A stretch of 64,000 nucleotides of DNA from Nocardioides cavernae (GCF_013410035.1 NZ_JACCBW010000002.1:1178001-1242000); one strand, 5' to 3'; counted from the stretch's first letter, positions 53,381 to 62,470 are shown. A program made the numbers and translations. Notes: a model not told the origin generated them from the letters alone.

Positions 53381-54478
53381 ATGACCAGCGGGTTCGGGCG
53401 GGTCCGCCCTGTGGAGGAGAAGAAGTTGGACGAGAACGGCGCCGACGGCATCCCCGCGCGGGGGCCGGTCGCCACGCTGCGACGGATCGCGTTCCTCATG
53501 GAGCGTCAGCGCGAGGAGACGCGCCGCATCGAGGCCTTCCGCAACGCCGCCCGCACGATCCTGCCGCTGCCGGAGGAGGAGGTACGCCGGCGCGCGGAGG
53601 AGGGCACCCTCACCGAGCTGACCGGTATCGGCCCGAGCACGGCGGCCGTGATCACCGACGCGTGCCGTGGCATCGTCCCCGAGCGTCTCGTCAAGCTCGA
53701 GGCGACCTCCGGGCCCCTGGCCGCCGGTGGCGAGGACCTCCGGGCGCTGCTGCGCGGCGACCTGCACTCGCACTCGGACTGGTCGGACGGCGGGTCCCCG
53801 CTCGAGGAGATGGCGATGACCGCCATGGAGCTCGGCCACGACTACCTCGTGCTCACCGACCACAGCCCGCGCCTGCGGGTGGCCAACGGGCTGAGCGCGG
53901 AGCGGCTGGCGCGCCAGCTCGGGGTGGTCGACGCGGTCAACGAGCACCTGGGTGGGAGCTTCACGCTGCTCAAGGGGATCGAGGTCGACATCCTCGACGA
54001 CGGGTCGCTCGACCAGACGCCGGAGATGCTGGGCCGGCTCGACGTCCGTGTCGCCTCGGTGCACTCCAAGCTGCGGATGGACTCCGCTCCGATGACCCGG
54101 CGGATGATCGGCGCGGTCCGCGACCCGCACACCAACGTGCTCGGCCACTGCACGGGCCGGCTGGTGACCGGCGGTCGGGGCACCCGCCCGCAGAGCGAGT
54201 TCGACGCCCGGGCCGTCTTCACCGCCTGCGCGGAGGAGGGGGTCGCCGTGGAGATCAACTCCCGTCCCGAGCGCCGGGACCCCCCGACGCGGCTGCTGGA
54301 GCTCGCGCGCGACCTCGGCTGCCTGTTCTCGATCGACTCCGACGCGCACGCGCCCGGGCAGCTCGACATGCTCGACCACGGCGCTGCGCGGGCGACCGAG
54401 GCGGGGATCGACCCCGACCGGATCGTCAACACCTGGGAGCGCGACCGGCTCCTGGCATGGGCGTCCTCCCGGCTCTGA
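53381..54478 (+). CDS. PHP domain protein (PolX-like metal-dependent hydrolase)
   Basis: 365 residues from ATG 53381 (start uncertain; TACTGT lies 4 nt upstream, and a TTG at 53426 with GGAGGAG is an alternative). N-terminal helix-hairpin-helix part: RRIAFLMERQREETRRIEAF, LTELTGIGPSTAAVI. The C-terminal PHP domain has the metal ligands DLHSHSDWSDGG, LTDHSPRL, KGIEVDIL, VASVHSK, LGHCTGRL and SIDSDAHAP. It resembles the C-terminal half of PolX without the polymerase domain, so it may be a 3'-5' exonuclease or phosphatase. Confidence 0.88.
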   Translation: MTSGFGRVRPVEEKKLDENGADGIPARGPVATLRRIAFLMERQREETRRIEAFRNAARTILPLPEEEVRRRAEEGTLTELTGIGPSTAAVITDACRGIVPERLVKLEATSGPLAAGGEDLRALLRGDLHSHSDWSDGGSPLEEMAMTAMELGHDYLVLTDHSPRLRVANGLSAERLARQLGVVDAVNEHLGGSFTLLKGIEVDILDDGSLDQTPEMLGRLDVRVASVHSKLRMDSAPMTRRMIGAVRDPHTNVLGHCTGRLVTGGRGTRPQSEFDARAVFTACAEEGVAVEINSRPERRDPPTRLLELARDLGCLFSIDSDAHAPGQLDMLDHGAARATEAGIDPDRIVNTWERDRLLAWASSRL

Positions 54479-54527
54479 CCAGCGCGTTCAGCGCGTCGCC
54501 GTGGGTGGCGAGGGCTAGGTTGCCAGC

Positions 54528-55067
54528 ATGAGCAGCGTGTCCGGTACGCCCGACGTGGAGGTGCGTCGCTCGCGCCGCCGCCGGCGCACCGTCTCGGCCT
54601 ACCGCGACGGCGACCGGATCATCGTGCTCATCCCGGCGTCGATGAGCAAGCGCGACGAGGCCACCTGGGTCGCCGACATGGTGGCCCGCGTCCAGCGCCA
54701 GGAGAAGCGCAAGGTGCGCTCCGACGACGACCTCGTCGCGCGGGCGGCCAAGCTCAACGACCTCTACCTCGGAGGCCTCGCGGTCCCGGCGTCGGTGCGG
54801 TGGGTCGGCAACCAGAACGCCCGCTGGGGGTCCTGCACGCCGGGGGACCGGACGATCCGCCTGAGCGACCGGCTGCAGCACATGCCGGCCTGGGTCGTGG
54901 ACTACGTCCTCGTCCACGAGCTCGCCCACCTGCTCGAGGCCGGTCACACGCCCGCGTTCTGGGGGTGGGTCGACCGCTATCCCAGGGCCGAGAAGGCCAA
55001 GGGCTACCTCGAGGGCTACTCGGCGGCCGCGCGCCTCGAGCCGCCGCCGGGCGACGACGACGACTGA
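54528..55067 (+). CDS. YgjP-like (DUF45) zinc metallopeptidase domain protein
   Basis: 179 residues from ATG 54528, with TAGGTT at 54516-54521 ending 6 nt before the start (leaderless). The zinc motif HELAHLLEAGH lies after LVGNQNARWGSC-type sequence (here WVGNQNARWGSCTPGD), and PAFWGWVDRYP follows; this is the YgjP/DUF45 (M48-related) layout. Substrate unknown. Its 3' end overlaps the convergent Nudix gene by 52 nt, where both proteins have low-complexity tails. Confidence 0.88.
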   Translation: MSSVSGTPDVEVRRSRRRRRTVSAYRDGDRIIVLIPASMSKRDEATWVADMVARVQRQEKRKVRSDDDLVARAAKLNDLYLGGLAVPASVRWVGNQNARWGSCTPGDRTIRLSDRLQHMPAWVVDYVLVHELAHLLEAGHTPAFWGWVDRYPRAEKAKGYLEGYSAAARLEPPPGDDDD

Positions 55068-55624
55068 CCCGGCCCCCGGCCCCGAACCCGCTCGAGCGCC
55101 GCGTCGATGAGGGCGTACATGTCCTCGAACGTCTCGGGCAGCGCATCGGCCGGCCACCAGCGGACGTCGAGGGACTCCTCGCTCGTGACGTGGGAGTCGT
55201 CGGGCTCGGCGGTGGCGAGGAAGCGGACGTCGAGGTGGTGCACGGTGCCGCGGGGTGAGCAGAAGTCGACCGCGTGCGCGTCCAGCGACAGCGGCTCGGG
55301 GTCGAAGTCGAAGGTCGCGAGGCCCGACTCCTCGACGAGCTCGCGGCGCGCGCCGTCGGCCAGCGAGTCGTCGTCGGGCTCGAGGTGCCCGCCGAAGGCG
55401 AGCCAGGCGCCCGCCTTGCGGTGGTGGTTCAGCAGCACGGCGTCACCGGCGGGCGACACGACGATCGCACCGGCCGTCAGGTGGTCGGGGAAGCAGGCCT
55501 TGGCGAGGCCGTCGGGGTGCGCCTCGAGGTGGGCGACGTAGCGCTCGCGCAGCGCAGCCTGCTCCCGCGTGGGCGGCTGCCACGCCGTGAGGGTGCGCAG
55601 CGCGCTCGCGTGCGGGTCGCTCAC
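55016..55624 (-). CDS. Nudix hydrolase
   Basis: 202 residues from GTG 55624, whose GTGA overlaps the stop of the DUF2342 gene. The Nudix box is GGHLEPDDDSLADGARRELVEESG, preceded by AGAIVVSPAGDAVLLNHHRKAGAWLAFG. The N-terminal 45 residues (REQAALRERYVAHLEAHPDGLAK) are typical of a common actinobacterial Nudix group. The C-terminal Ser/Gly/Arg tail may not be conserved, since it overlaps the convergent metallopeptidase gene. Substrate unknown. Confidence 0.88.
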   Translation of the reverse strand: MSDPHASALRTLTAWQPPTREQAALRERYVAHLEAHPDGLAKACFPDHLTAGAIVVSPAGDAVLLNHHRKAGAWLAFGGHLEPDDDSLADGARRELVEESGLATFDFDPEPLSLDAHAVDFCSPRGTVHHLDVRFLATAEPDDSHVTSEESLDVRWWPADALPETFEDMYALIDAALERVRGRGPGQSSSSPGGGSRRAAAE

Positions 55625-56967
55625 TCCGCCGCGCGGGGGCCGTCGGGGCCGCCGTCGGAACCGCCGTCCAGCAGGTCGCGCAGCCCGGCGTCGAACTCCT
55701 CCTCGGACAGCTCGCCCGGGGCGACCGAGTCCTCCCGGAAGCCCAGCGGGTCGTCGAGGTCCTGCGCGGTGGGCAGCAGGTGCGGCGACATCCACACGCC
55801 GTCGCGGGCCTCCGTGCCCTGGCGGGTGCGCAGCGAGCCCCACAGGGTGGAGGCGTCGCGCAGCCGGCGCGGGCGCAGCTCGAGGCCGACGAGGGTGGCG
55901 AAGGTCTGCTCGGCCGGACCGCCGGCGGCGCGGCGACGGCGTACGGTCTCCTGCAGCTTGGCTGCGGCCGGCATCCGCTCGGCCGTGGCCTGGCTGACGA
56001 CCTCGTCGACCCAGCCCTCGACGAGCGCGAGGGTCACCTCGAGCTTCTCGAGCGCAGCCTTCTGGGCGGGGGAGGGCTCCGGGTCGAACAGGCCCCCCGC
56101 GAGCGCGTCCTGCATCGCCTGGGGGTTGGACATGTCGACGTCGCGGAGCTTCGCCTCCATGCCGGAGGTGTCGAAGTCCATGCCGGCGCCGTACTCGGAG
56201 ACGGCGCCGATGAGGTGGTCGCGCAGCCACGGGACGCCGGCGAACAGGCGCTGGTGGGCGGCCTCGCGGAGCGCGAGGTAGAGCAGGACGTCGTCGGTGC
56301 TGACGTCGGGCAGCTCGGCGGCGAAGGCCGTCACGTTGGTCGGGAGGAGCGCCGCCTTGCCGATCGGGCCGAGCGGCAGACCGATGTCGGAGGCGCTCAG
56401 CACGTCGCCGGCCAGGGCGCCGAGGCCGCTGCCGACCTGGGAGGCGACCATCGCGCCGCTGGCCTTGCCGAGCATCGCCATGAGCGGTCCGGCGAGCTGC
56501 TTCATCTCCTCGGGCATCGCCTGCCCGAGGGCCTGGGTCGCGGAGCCCGCGATGGGCTCGACGAGGACCTTCCAGACGGGGATGGTCTCCACGATCCACT
56601 CCGCGCGCGACCAGGCGGCGGTGGTGGTGACGCCGGAGGGGAACTCGGTCGTGGTGTCGAGCCAGTGGTCGGCGAGGCGTACGGCGTCGGCGACGGCGTT
56701 CGACTGCGCGGGGCTGACGGCGGGGTCGGGCTCCTGGGCCGCCGCGCGGCGGGCGAGATCGGTGACGGTCTCCCAGTTGACCGGGCCGTCGTGGGGCGCG
56801 AACAGCGACTGCATCTGCGACATCAGCGCGTTGAGGTCGGGCATGCCGCCGCCGGCGCCGAAACCGCCCATCTGCGAGAAGATCTGCTCGAAGGGCGTGC
56901 CCTTGAACGGGTTGCTGTCATCGGGGCCCTGGCCCGGCTGGCCCGGGCCTCCGGGGGTGTCACTCAT
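55621..56967 (-). CDS. DUF2342 family zinc-dependent metalloprotease-like protein
   Basis: 448 residues from ATG 56967; TACCGT at 56980-56975 ends 7 nt before the start, a leaderless pattern. A Gly/Pro-rich N terminus is followed by the DUF2342 body: SNAVADAVRLADHWLD, SRAEWIVETIPVWKVLV, VGSGLGALAGDVLSASDIGL and LLYLALREAAHQRLFAGVPWL. The zinc-protease-like EAAHQ replaces HExxH. Mycobacterial Rv3195 belongs to this family and lies in the same neighbourhood. Function not established. Confidence 0.88.
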   Translation of the reverse strand: MSDTPGGPGQPGQGPDDSNPFKGTPFEQIFSQMGGFGAGGGMPDLNALMSQMQSLFAPHDGPVNWETVTDLARRAAAQEPDPAVSPAQSNAVADAVRLADHWLDTTTEFPSGVTTTAAWSRAEWIVETIPVWKVLVEPIAGSATQALGQAMPEEMKQLAGPLMAMLGKASGAMVASQVGSGLGALAGDVLSASDIGLPLGPIGKAALLPTNVTAFAAELPDVSTDDVLLYLALREAAHQRLFAGVPWLRDHLIGAVSEYGAGMDFDTSGMEAKLRDVDMSNPQAMQDALAGGLFDPEPSPAQKAALEKLEVTLALVEGWVDEVVSQATAERMPAAAKLQETVRRRRAAGGPAEQTFATLVGLELRPRRLRDASTLWGSLRTRQGTEARDGVWMSPHLLPTAQDLDDPLGFREDSVAPGELSEEEFDAGLRDLLDGGSDGGPDGPRAAE

Positions 56968-57004
56968 GGCCCCCACGGTACCGGCCGGTCCTACACTCGA
57001 CCGG

Positions 57005-57454
57005 GTGACCGACGCCCAGCCCGATGCCCGGCCCGAGGCAGTGCGCCTCGTCGACATCCGCGACACGCCCCTCGACGTCGCTGAGGTCCTCGCGGCGCTC
57101 GACGACGACGGCGCCGGCGGCCTGACGCTGTTCGTCGGGCAGGTGCGCGACCACGACGGCGGCAAGGGCGTGACGGCGCTCGACTACTCGGCCCACCCGA
57201 CCGCCCTCGCCCGGCTGGACGACGTGTGCCGCCGTGTCGCCGCGGCGCACGACGTGCGCGGCGTGGCCGCGGTCCACCGGGTCGGCCAGCTCGTCATCGG
57301 CGACCTCGCCGTCGTGGTGGCCACGACGGCCGCCCACCGCGGCGACGCGTTCGCGGCGTCGCGCGACCTGATCGACACGCTCAAGGCGGAGGTGCCGATC
57401 TGGAAGCACCAGGTCTTCGACGACCACACCGAGGAGTGGGTCGGCACGCCGTAG
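57005..57454 (+). CDS. moaE: Molybdopterin synthase catalytic subunit MoaE
   Basis: 149 residues from GTG 57005, with TACACT at 56992-56997 ending 7 nt upstream (leaderless). Motifs: GGLTLFVGQVRDHDGGKGV, LDYSAHPTALARLDDV, VAAVHRVGQLVIGDLAVVVAT and the catalytic-Lys segment EVPIWKHQVFDD. It joins MoaD thiocarboxylate sulfur to precursor Z to make molybdopterin. The two leaderless -10 elements of moaE and DUF2342 are 11 nt apart, back to back. It serves the Mo hydroxylase at 17-20.7 kb along with moeZ. Confidence 0.93.
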   Translation: MTDAQPDARPEAVRLVDIRDTPLDVAEVLAALDDDGAGGLTLFVGQVRDHDGGKGVTALDYSAHPTALARLDDVCRRVAAAHDVRGVAAVHRVGQLVIGDLAVVVATTAAHRGDAFAASRDLIDTLKAEVPIWKHQVFDDHTEEWVGTP

Positions 57455-57496
57455 GACCTCCGCCCGCCCGGTGCCGGGGCGCCCTACGCTCGAGGC

Positions 57497-57733
57497 GTGG
57501 AGATCCTGCTGTGGCTCGTGCCGTCCGTCGCCGTGACGGTCCTGGCGATGGCGTGGGTGTCGTGGGCCGGGCGCGACGGGCGCGGCGAGGTGGACCGCGA
57601 CGTCGCGGTGGAGCGCCTCGGCAGGGCGCTCGCCAAGGACCTGCCAGCGGGCACGCGGCGTACGCCCCCTCCTGCCCGCGACCGCAGCACCGGCATCGCC
57701 GTACGGCCCAGCCACGGGCCCCGCGCGGGGTAG
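57497..57733 (+). CDS. Small single-pass membrane protein
   Basis: 78 residues from GTG 57497, with TACGCT at 57485-57490 ending 6 nt upstream. One N-terminal helix (ILLWLVPSVAVTVLAMAWVSW) and a basic, Pro-rich cytoplasmic tail (AVERLGRALAKDLPAGTRRT). Unknown function. Small proteins of this shape are common between moaE and ylbL in related genomes, by my recollection. Confidence 0.7.
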   Translation: MEILLWLVPSVAVTVLAMAWVSWAGRDGRGEVDRDVAVERLGRALAKDLPAGTRRTPPPARDRSTGIAVRPSHGPRAG

Positions 57734-57772
57734 CCCCGGCAGCGGTTGCCCTCATTTGAGAGAGTTGCGCCC

Positions 57773-58834
57773 ATGAGTCAGCGGACCAGGGCGGGGCTGA
57801 TCGCACTGTGCCTGCTGGCCGTGCTGTGGGGGACCGCCTTTTTCGTGCCGCTGCCCTACGTCACCTACTACCCCGGACCGACCGTCGACATCCTCGGCAC
57901 GGCCGACGGTGAGGAGACGGTGCAGGTCACCGGGCACCAGGCCTACTACGACGACGGCGAGCTCCGGATGACGACCGTCTACGTGAGCACGCCCCAGGAG
58001 GACGTCACCCTCCCCGACCTCCTCCGTGCCTACTTCGACCCCGACGCCGCGGTGTGGCCGCGCTCCTCGATCTATGCCCCCGACGAGACCGACGAGTCCA
58101 GCGACCGCGAGTCCGCGGTCGCGATGGTCTCCTCGCAGGACACCGCGATCGCCGCCGCGCTGACCGAGCTGGGCGAGGACGTCGACCCGATCGTCGAGGT
58201 CCTCGACGTGACGCCCGGCCTGCCCGCCGAGGGCGAGCTCGAGGTCCGCGACGTGCTCGTCGAGGTCGACGGCACGGCGGTCGAGGAGCCCCAGGACGTC
58301 GTCGACGCCGTCGACGCCGTCGACGCCGCGACCGAGGGGCAGCCGATCACGTTCGTGGTGCGCCGCGGCGAGAAGGAACGCACCGTCCAGATCACCCCGG
58401 AGCGCGTGGGCGAGGACCTGCGGGTCGGGATCACGCCGGGAGTCGGCTTCGACTTCCCGTTCCAGGTGAGCGTCAACATCGCCGACAACATCGGCGGCCC
58501 CAGCGCCGGCCTGATGATGTCGCTGGCGATCTACGACACCCTCACCCCGGGGTCGATGACCGACGGCGCCGACATCGCCGGCACCGGCACGATCACGCCC
58601 GGCGGCGAGGTCGGCCCGATCGGCGGCATCCAGCAGAAGATCGCGGCCGCCCGCGACGCCGGCGCCGAGCTGTTCTTCGTGCCCGCCGACAACTGCGACG
58701 GCATCGGGGGAGTGGACCCCGGCAGCATGCGGCTCGCCAGGGCCACCACGATGCACGCCGCCGTCGAGACCCTGGCCGACTGGGTCGCCGACCCCGACGC
58801 CGACCTGCCCACCTGTGAGGACGCCTCGTCATGA
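57773..58834 (+). CDS. YlbL family PDZ/Lon-like protease
   Basis: 353 residues from ATG 57773. One N-terminal helix (LIALCLLAVLWGTAFFV), then the YVTYYPGPTVDILG segment, a PDZ-type domain (VLDVTPGLPAEGELEVRDVLVEVDG) and a Lon (S16) domain with the catalytic Ser in NIGGPSAGLMMSLAIYD and Lys in GGIQQKIAAARDAGAELF. It acts outside the membrane. Bacterial YlbL degrades membrane proteins, for example in Bacillus after DNA damage. Its stop overlaps the next gene by 4 nt. Confidence 0.93.
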   Translation: MSQRTRAGLIALCLLAVLWGTAFFVPLPYVTYYPGPTVDILGTADGEETVQVTGHQAYYDDGELRMTTVYVSTPQEDVTLPDLLRAYFDPDAAVWPRSSIYAPDETDESSDRESAVAMVSSQDTAIAAALTELGEDVDPIVEVLDVTPGLPAEGELEVRDVLVEVDGTAVEEPQDVVDAVDAVDAATEGQPITFVVRRGEKERTVQITPERVGEDLRVGITPGVGFDFPFQVSVNIADNIGGPSAGLMMSLAIYDTLTPGSMTDGADIAGTGTITPGGEVGPIGGIQQKIAAARDAGAELFFVPADNCDGIGGVDPGSMRLARATTMHAAVETLADWVADPDADLPTCEDASS

Positions 58835-59451
58835 CCGACTTCCCCGCGGACCCCGCGCTGCCCCAGGACGCCCAGGTCCTCCCGGAGGACCCCGCACTCG
58901 CCACGGCCGTGCTCGAGATCGAGGCGCACGTCGCGCAGGGCGGCTGGGACCAGCCCGCGCGCCTGTACGCCCTCGTGGACACCGCCGCGCTCGTCGCGCA
59001 GGAGCCGGCGCTGGCCGCCGCGATGTCGATCGACGGGCCCGGGGAGGACGGCTCCTTCACGCCGGTCGAGCAGGACGCGCTGCCGGTCGGGCAGGCCCTC
59101 GAGGAGGCGCTGCACACGATCGCGTGGCCCGACAGCGTCGCCGGGTGTGCCGCCGTGATCGAGCGCCTCGTGCTGCCCCCCGGCACCGACGACGACATCC
59201 CCGACGACCCCACCTCGGCCGAGCTGTTCGCCCGCGAGCACCCGGACCGCCAGGAGGTCCGGATGGTCGCGGGCGTCACGCGCGCCGGCGCCTCCTACTG
59301 CGCGCTGCGACTGCGCGCCCACGACGACGAGCAGTCCGTGGTCAACGGCACCGAGCTGGTGCCGGGACTCCTGCAGCTGCTCCACGCCACGCTGACCGAC
59401 CCCAACGACCCACCGCACGACACGTCCGACCCCACCCACGAGAACTCCTGA
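58831..59451 (+). CDS. PPA1309 family protein
   Basis: 206 residues from ATG 58831. Acidic soluble protein with no signal peptide. LATAVLEIEAHVAQGGWDQPARLYALVDT, LHTIAWPDSVAGCAAVIERLVLP and VRMVAGVTRAGASYCALRLR match the family named after Cutibacterium PPA1309, found between ylbL and UPF0182 genes across actinobacteria. No function is known; constant linkage suggests a shared process with YlbL and UPF0182. Confidence 0.9.
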   Translation: MTDFPADPALPQDAQVLPEDPALATAVLEIEAHVAQGGWDQPARLYALVDTAALVAQEPALAAAMSIDGPGEDGSFTPVEQDALPVGQALEEALHTIAWPDSVAGCAAVIERLVLPPGTDDDIPDDPTSAELFAREHPDRQEVRMVAGVTRAGASYCALRLRAHDDEQSVVNGTELVPGLLQLLHATLTDPNDPPHDTSDPTHENS

Positions 59452-59463
59452 GCAGGCGCCGGC

Positions 59464-62463
59464 ATGAGCAATCCCTTCGACCGACCCAACGGCCCCCAGG
59501 GCCCCGACGGCCCGCAGCGGCCAGGAGGCCCCGGCGGTCCGGCCGGTCCCGGCGCCCAGCGCCCGGCCACCGCGTCGCGGCGACCCGGGGCGCTGGTCAT
59601 CACCGCGATCATCCTGATCGTCGGCTTCATGCTGCTCAGCGGCTTCGCGTCCTTCTGGACCGAGCGCCTCTGGTTCGGCTCGGTGGGCTACCAGGAGGTC
59701 TTCACGACCCTGCTGCTCACCCGCGTCGGGCTGTTCCTCGTCTTCGCCGGGCTGATGGCCGCGACCGTCGCGGTGTCGATGGCGATGGCCTACCGCTTCC
59801 GCCCCGTCCTGTGGCCCGGCATGCCGGGCATGCCCGACGACGGGATGGACCGCTACCGCGAGCTGCTGGCGCCCCGGATGGGCTGGGTGATCGCCGCCGC
59901 GTCGATCGTCATGGGCCTCTTCGCCGGTGCCTCGGCGTCCGGCCAGTGGCGCAGCTACTCCCTGTGGCAGCACGGCAGCGAGTTCGGCACGACCGACCCC
60001 TACTTCAACAAGGACGTCGGCTTCTACGTCTTCGACCTCCCGTTCTGGCACTACGTCGTCGACTACGTCATGGCGCTGGCCGTGGTCGGCCTGATCGCGT
60101 CGCTGCTGATGAACTACCTGTTCGGGGGCATCCGACTCTCCGGGCGCCCCGGCGAGCGGCTGACCAGCGCCGCGCAGATCCAGGTGTCGGCGCTGCTCGC
60201 GATGTTCGTGATCGCGAAGGCCGTCGACTACTGGCTCGACCGGTTCGACCTGGTCACCAACTCCGGCTCGATCTTCACCGGGATGAACTACACGGCCGAC
60301 AACGCGGTGCTTCCCGCGAAGGAGATCCTCGCCGGCATCGCGATCGTCTGCGGGCTGCTCTTCCTCGCCAACATCTGGCGGCGCACCTGGCTGCTGCCGT
60401 CGGTCGGCGTGGCGCTGTTCGCCCTCTCGGCGATCATCCTCGGCCTGATCGTGCCCACGCTCGTCCAGGCGATCCGGGTGAACCCCAACGTGCCCGACCG
60501 CGAGGGCCCGTACATCAAGGAGAACATCGACGCCACGCGGGCGGCCTACCAGCTCGACCAGATCGACGTCCGCGACGTCGCGAGCACCGGCGCCACCGCC
60601 GACGGCCGGCTCGAGGCGCTGGACGGCATCACCGAGGGCATCCCGCTCGTCGACCCGCAGATCGTGAGCGAGATCTTCGAGCAGCAGCAGCAGGTGCGCG
60701 CCTACTACTCGGTGCCCAACGTGCTCGACGTCGACCGCTACGAGATCGACGGCAAGGACCGCGCCGTGGTGCTCGGCGTGCGCGAGCTCGACCAGAGCGG
60801 CCTCGCGGAGAGCGACCAGAACTGGTCGAACCTGCACACCGCCTACACCCACGGCAACGGCATCATCGCCGCCTACGCCAACCAGCGCCCCGAGGACGAC
60901 TCGGCGCAGCAGAGCGGCATCCAGTGGGCCGAGGGCCAGGAGGCCGACGAGAACGCGCTGACCGAGCTCGCCGGCCCCGACGGCTACGAGACGCGCGTCT
61001 ACTTCGGCGAGTCGAGCCCGTCCTACAGCATCGTCGGCCTCGACCCGGACTCCGGCGAGGCGCGGGAGTTCGACCTGCCGCGCGGCGACCGCAGCGACGA
61101 GGAGGTCGCGACGACGTACGACGGCAAGGCGGGCGTGCCGATCGGCAACCTGTTCAACCAGCTCCTGTACGCCGTGCGCTACAGCGAGCCGAACTTCCTG
61201 CTGTCGAGCCGGGTGCACGAGAACTCCAAGATCCTCTACGACCGCAACCCGCGCACGATGGTCGAGAAGGTCGCCCCGTGGCTGACCGTGGACTCCGACC
61301 CCTACCCGGCCATGATCGACGGCCGGATCCAGTGGATCCTCGACGGCTACACCGTCACCGACAAGTACCCGCTGTCGCAGCGCGAGTCGCTCGAGGAGAT
61401 GACCGACGACTCCCTGCAGGAGAACACCGGCTTCCAGACGCTGCCGACCGACGAGGTCAACTACCTCCGCAACTCGGTGAAGGCCACGGTCGACGCCTAC
61501 GACGGCACGGTGACCCTCTACGAGTGGGACGAGCAGGACCCGATCCTCAAGGCGTGGAAGGAGGTCTTCCCGGGCGTCGTGCAGCCCAAGGACGACATCC
61601 CCGACTCGCTGCGCGAGCACCTGCGCTACCCCGAGGACCTCTTCAAGGCCCAGCGCTACCAGTTCCAGCGCTACCACGAGACCTCCGCGTCGGCGTGGTT
61701 CGAGGGCTCGAGCCGGTGGGAGGTGCCGAGCGACCCGCAGAGCACGACCCGCCTGCAGCCGCCGTACCGTCTGTTCACCGACACCGGCGAGGGCGAGACC
61801 TGGTCGCTGACGTCGGTCTACGTGCCGCGGCGCAAGGAGAACAACCTCGCCGCCTACATGGCCGTCAACAGCGACGCGGCGAGCGACGAGTACGGCAAGA
61901 TCTCGGTGCTGCAGCTGCCCAACGAGCCCAGCGGCGGCCCGCTGCAGATCGCGAACACGTTCGCGACCAACGAGGACGTCAGCCAGGCGCTGCTGCCCTA
62001 CACCACCGGTGACGCCGACCGGGTGCCCGGCAATCTGCTGACGCTGCCGATCGGTGACACGTTCATGTACGTGCAGCCGGTCTACACGCGCCGCGACGGT
62101 GAGTCGAACTTCCCGATCCTGCGCTTCGTCCTGGTCTCCTACGAGAACCGTGTCGGCATCGGCACGACCCTCGTCAGCGCCATCGAGGACGCCCTCGACG
62201 GCGGGTCCGGCGACTCGACCGAGGAGCCCACGGAGGAGCCGACCGAGGAGCCGACGGAGGAGCCGACCGAGGAGCCGACCGAGGAGCCGACCGAGGAGCC
62301 GACGGGCAACGCGCAGCAGCAGGTGGCCCAGCTCCTGCAGCAGGCCGAGCAGAAGTTCGCCGACGCCGACGAGGCCCAGCGCCAGGGCGACACGGTGCGC
62401 TGGGCGCGGCTGATGGAGGAGGCCCGCGCGCTCATCGAGGAGGCCGTACGAGTGGCTGGTTGA
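59464..62463 (+). CDS. UPF0182 family membrane protein
   Basis: 999 residues from ATG 59464. A Pro/Gly-rich N terminus leads to about seven transmembrane helices in residues 40-330 (starting ALVITAIILIVGFMLLSGFA, and with WKHY-like FWHYVVDYVMAL and IWRRTWLLPSVG), then a large extracytoplasmic domain (VPDREGPYIKENIDATRAAY, GYTVTDKYPLSQRE, PYRLFTD). The region before the C-terminal coiled coil holds seven TEEP repeats, ending LLQQAEQKFADADEAQRQG. UPF0182 is conserved in actinobacteria (Rv3193c). Function unknown. Confidence 0.93.
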   Translation: MSNPFDRPNGPQGPDGPQRPGGPGGPAGPGAQRPATASRRPGALVITAIILIVGFMLLSGFASFWTERLWFGSVGYQEVFTTLLLTRVGLFLVFAGLMAATVAVSMAMAYRFRPVLWPGMPGMPDDGMDRYRELLAPRMGWVIAAASIVMGLFAGASASGQWRSYSLWQHGSEFGTTDPYFNKDVGFYVFDLPFWHYVVDYVMALAVVGLIASLLMNYLFGGIRLSGRPGERLTSAAQIQVSALLAMFVIAKAVDYWLDRFDLVTNSGSIFTGMNYTADNAVLPAKEILAGIAIVCGLLFLANIWRRTWLLPSVGVALFALSAIILGLIVPTLVQAIRVNPNVPDREGPYIKENIDATRAAYQLDQIDVRDVASTGATADGRLEALDGITEGIPLVDPQIVSEIFEQQQQVRAYYSVPNVLDVDRYEIDGKDRAVVLGVRELDQSGLAESDQNWSNLHTAYTHGNGIIAAYANQRPEDDSAQQSGIQWAEGQEADENALTELAGPDGYETRVYFGESSPSYSIVGLDPDSGEAREFDLPRGDRSDEEVATTYDGKAGVPIGNLFNQLLYAVRYSEPNFLLSSRVHENSKILYDRNPRTMVEKVAPWLTVDSDPYPAMIDGRIQWILDGYTVTDKYPLSQRESLEEMTDDSLQENTGFQTLPTDEVNYLRNSVKATVDAYDGTVTLYEWDEQDPILKAWKEVFPGVVQPKDDIPDSLREHLRYPEDLFKAQRYQFQRYHETSASAWFEGSSRWEVPSDPQSTTRLQPPYRLFTDTGEGETWSLTSVYVPRRKENNLAAYMAVNSDAASDEYGKISVLQLPNEPSGGPLQIANTFATNEDVSQALLPYTTGDADRVPGNLLTLPIGDTFMYVQPVYTRRDGESNFPILRFVLVSYENRVGIGTTLVSAIEDALDGGSGDSTEEPTEEPTEEPTEEPTEEPTEEPTEEPTGNAQQQVAQLLQQAEQKFADADEAQRQGDTVRWARLMEEARALIEEAVRVAG
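62218..62301 (+). repeat. Seven 12-bp tandem repeats encoding TEEP
   Basis: Seven copies of AC(C/G)GAGGAGCC(G/C) in frame in the UPF0182 gene, encoding Thr-Glu-Glu-Pro each time. Third-base changes alternate between ACC and ACG. It forms an acidic, Pro-spaced linker between the extracytoplasmic domain and the final helix and may vary in copy number between strains. Confidence 0.9.
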
Positions 62464-62470
62464 CCCCGAT

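Noticed and set aside
58531..61677. 1048-codon open frame on the minus strand opposite ylbL and UPF0182
   Set aside because: Same reason: no domain, composition of a shadow frame, and the plus-strand genes are well supported.
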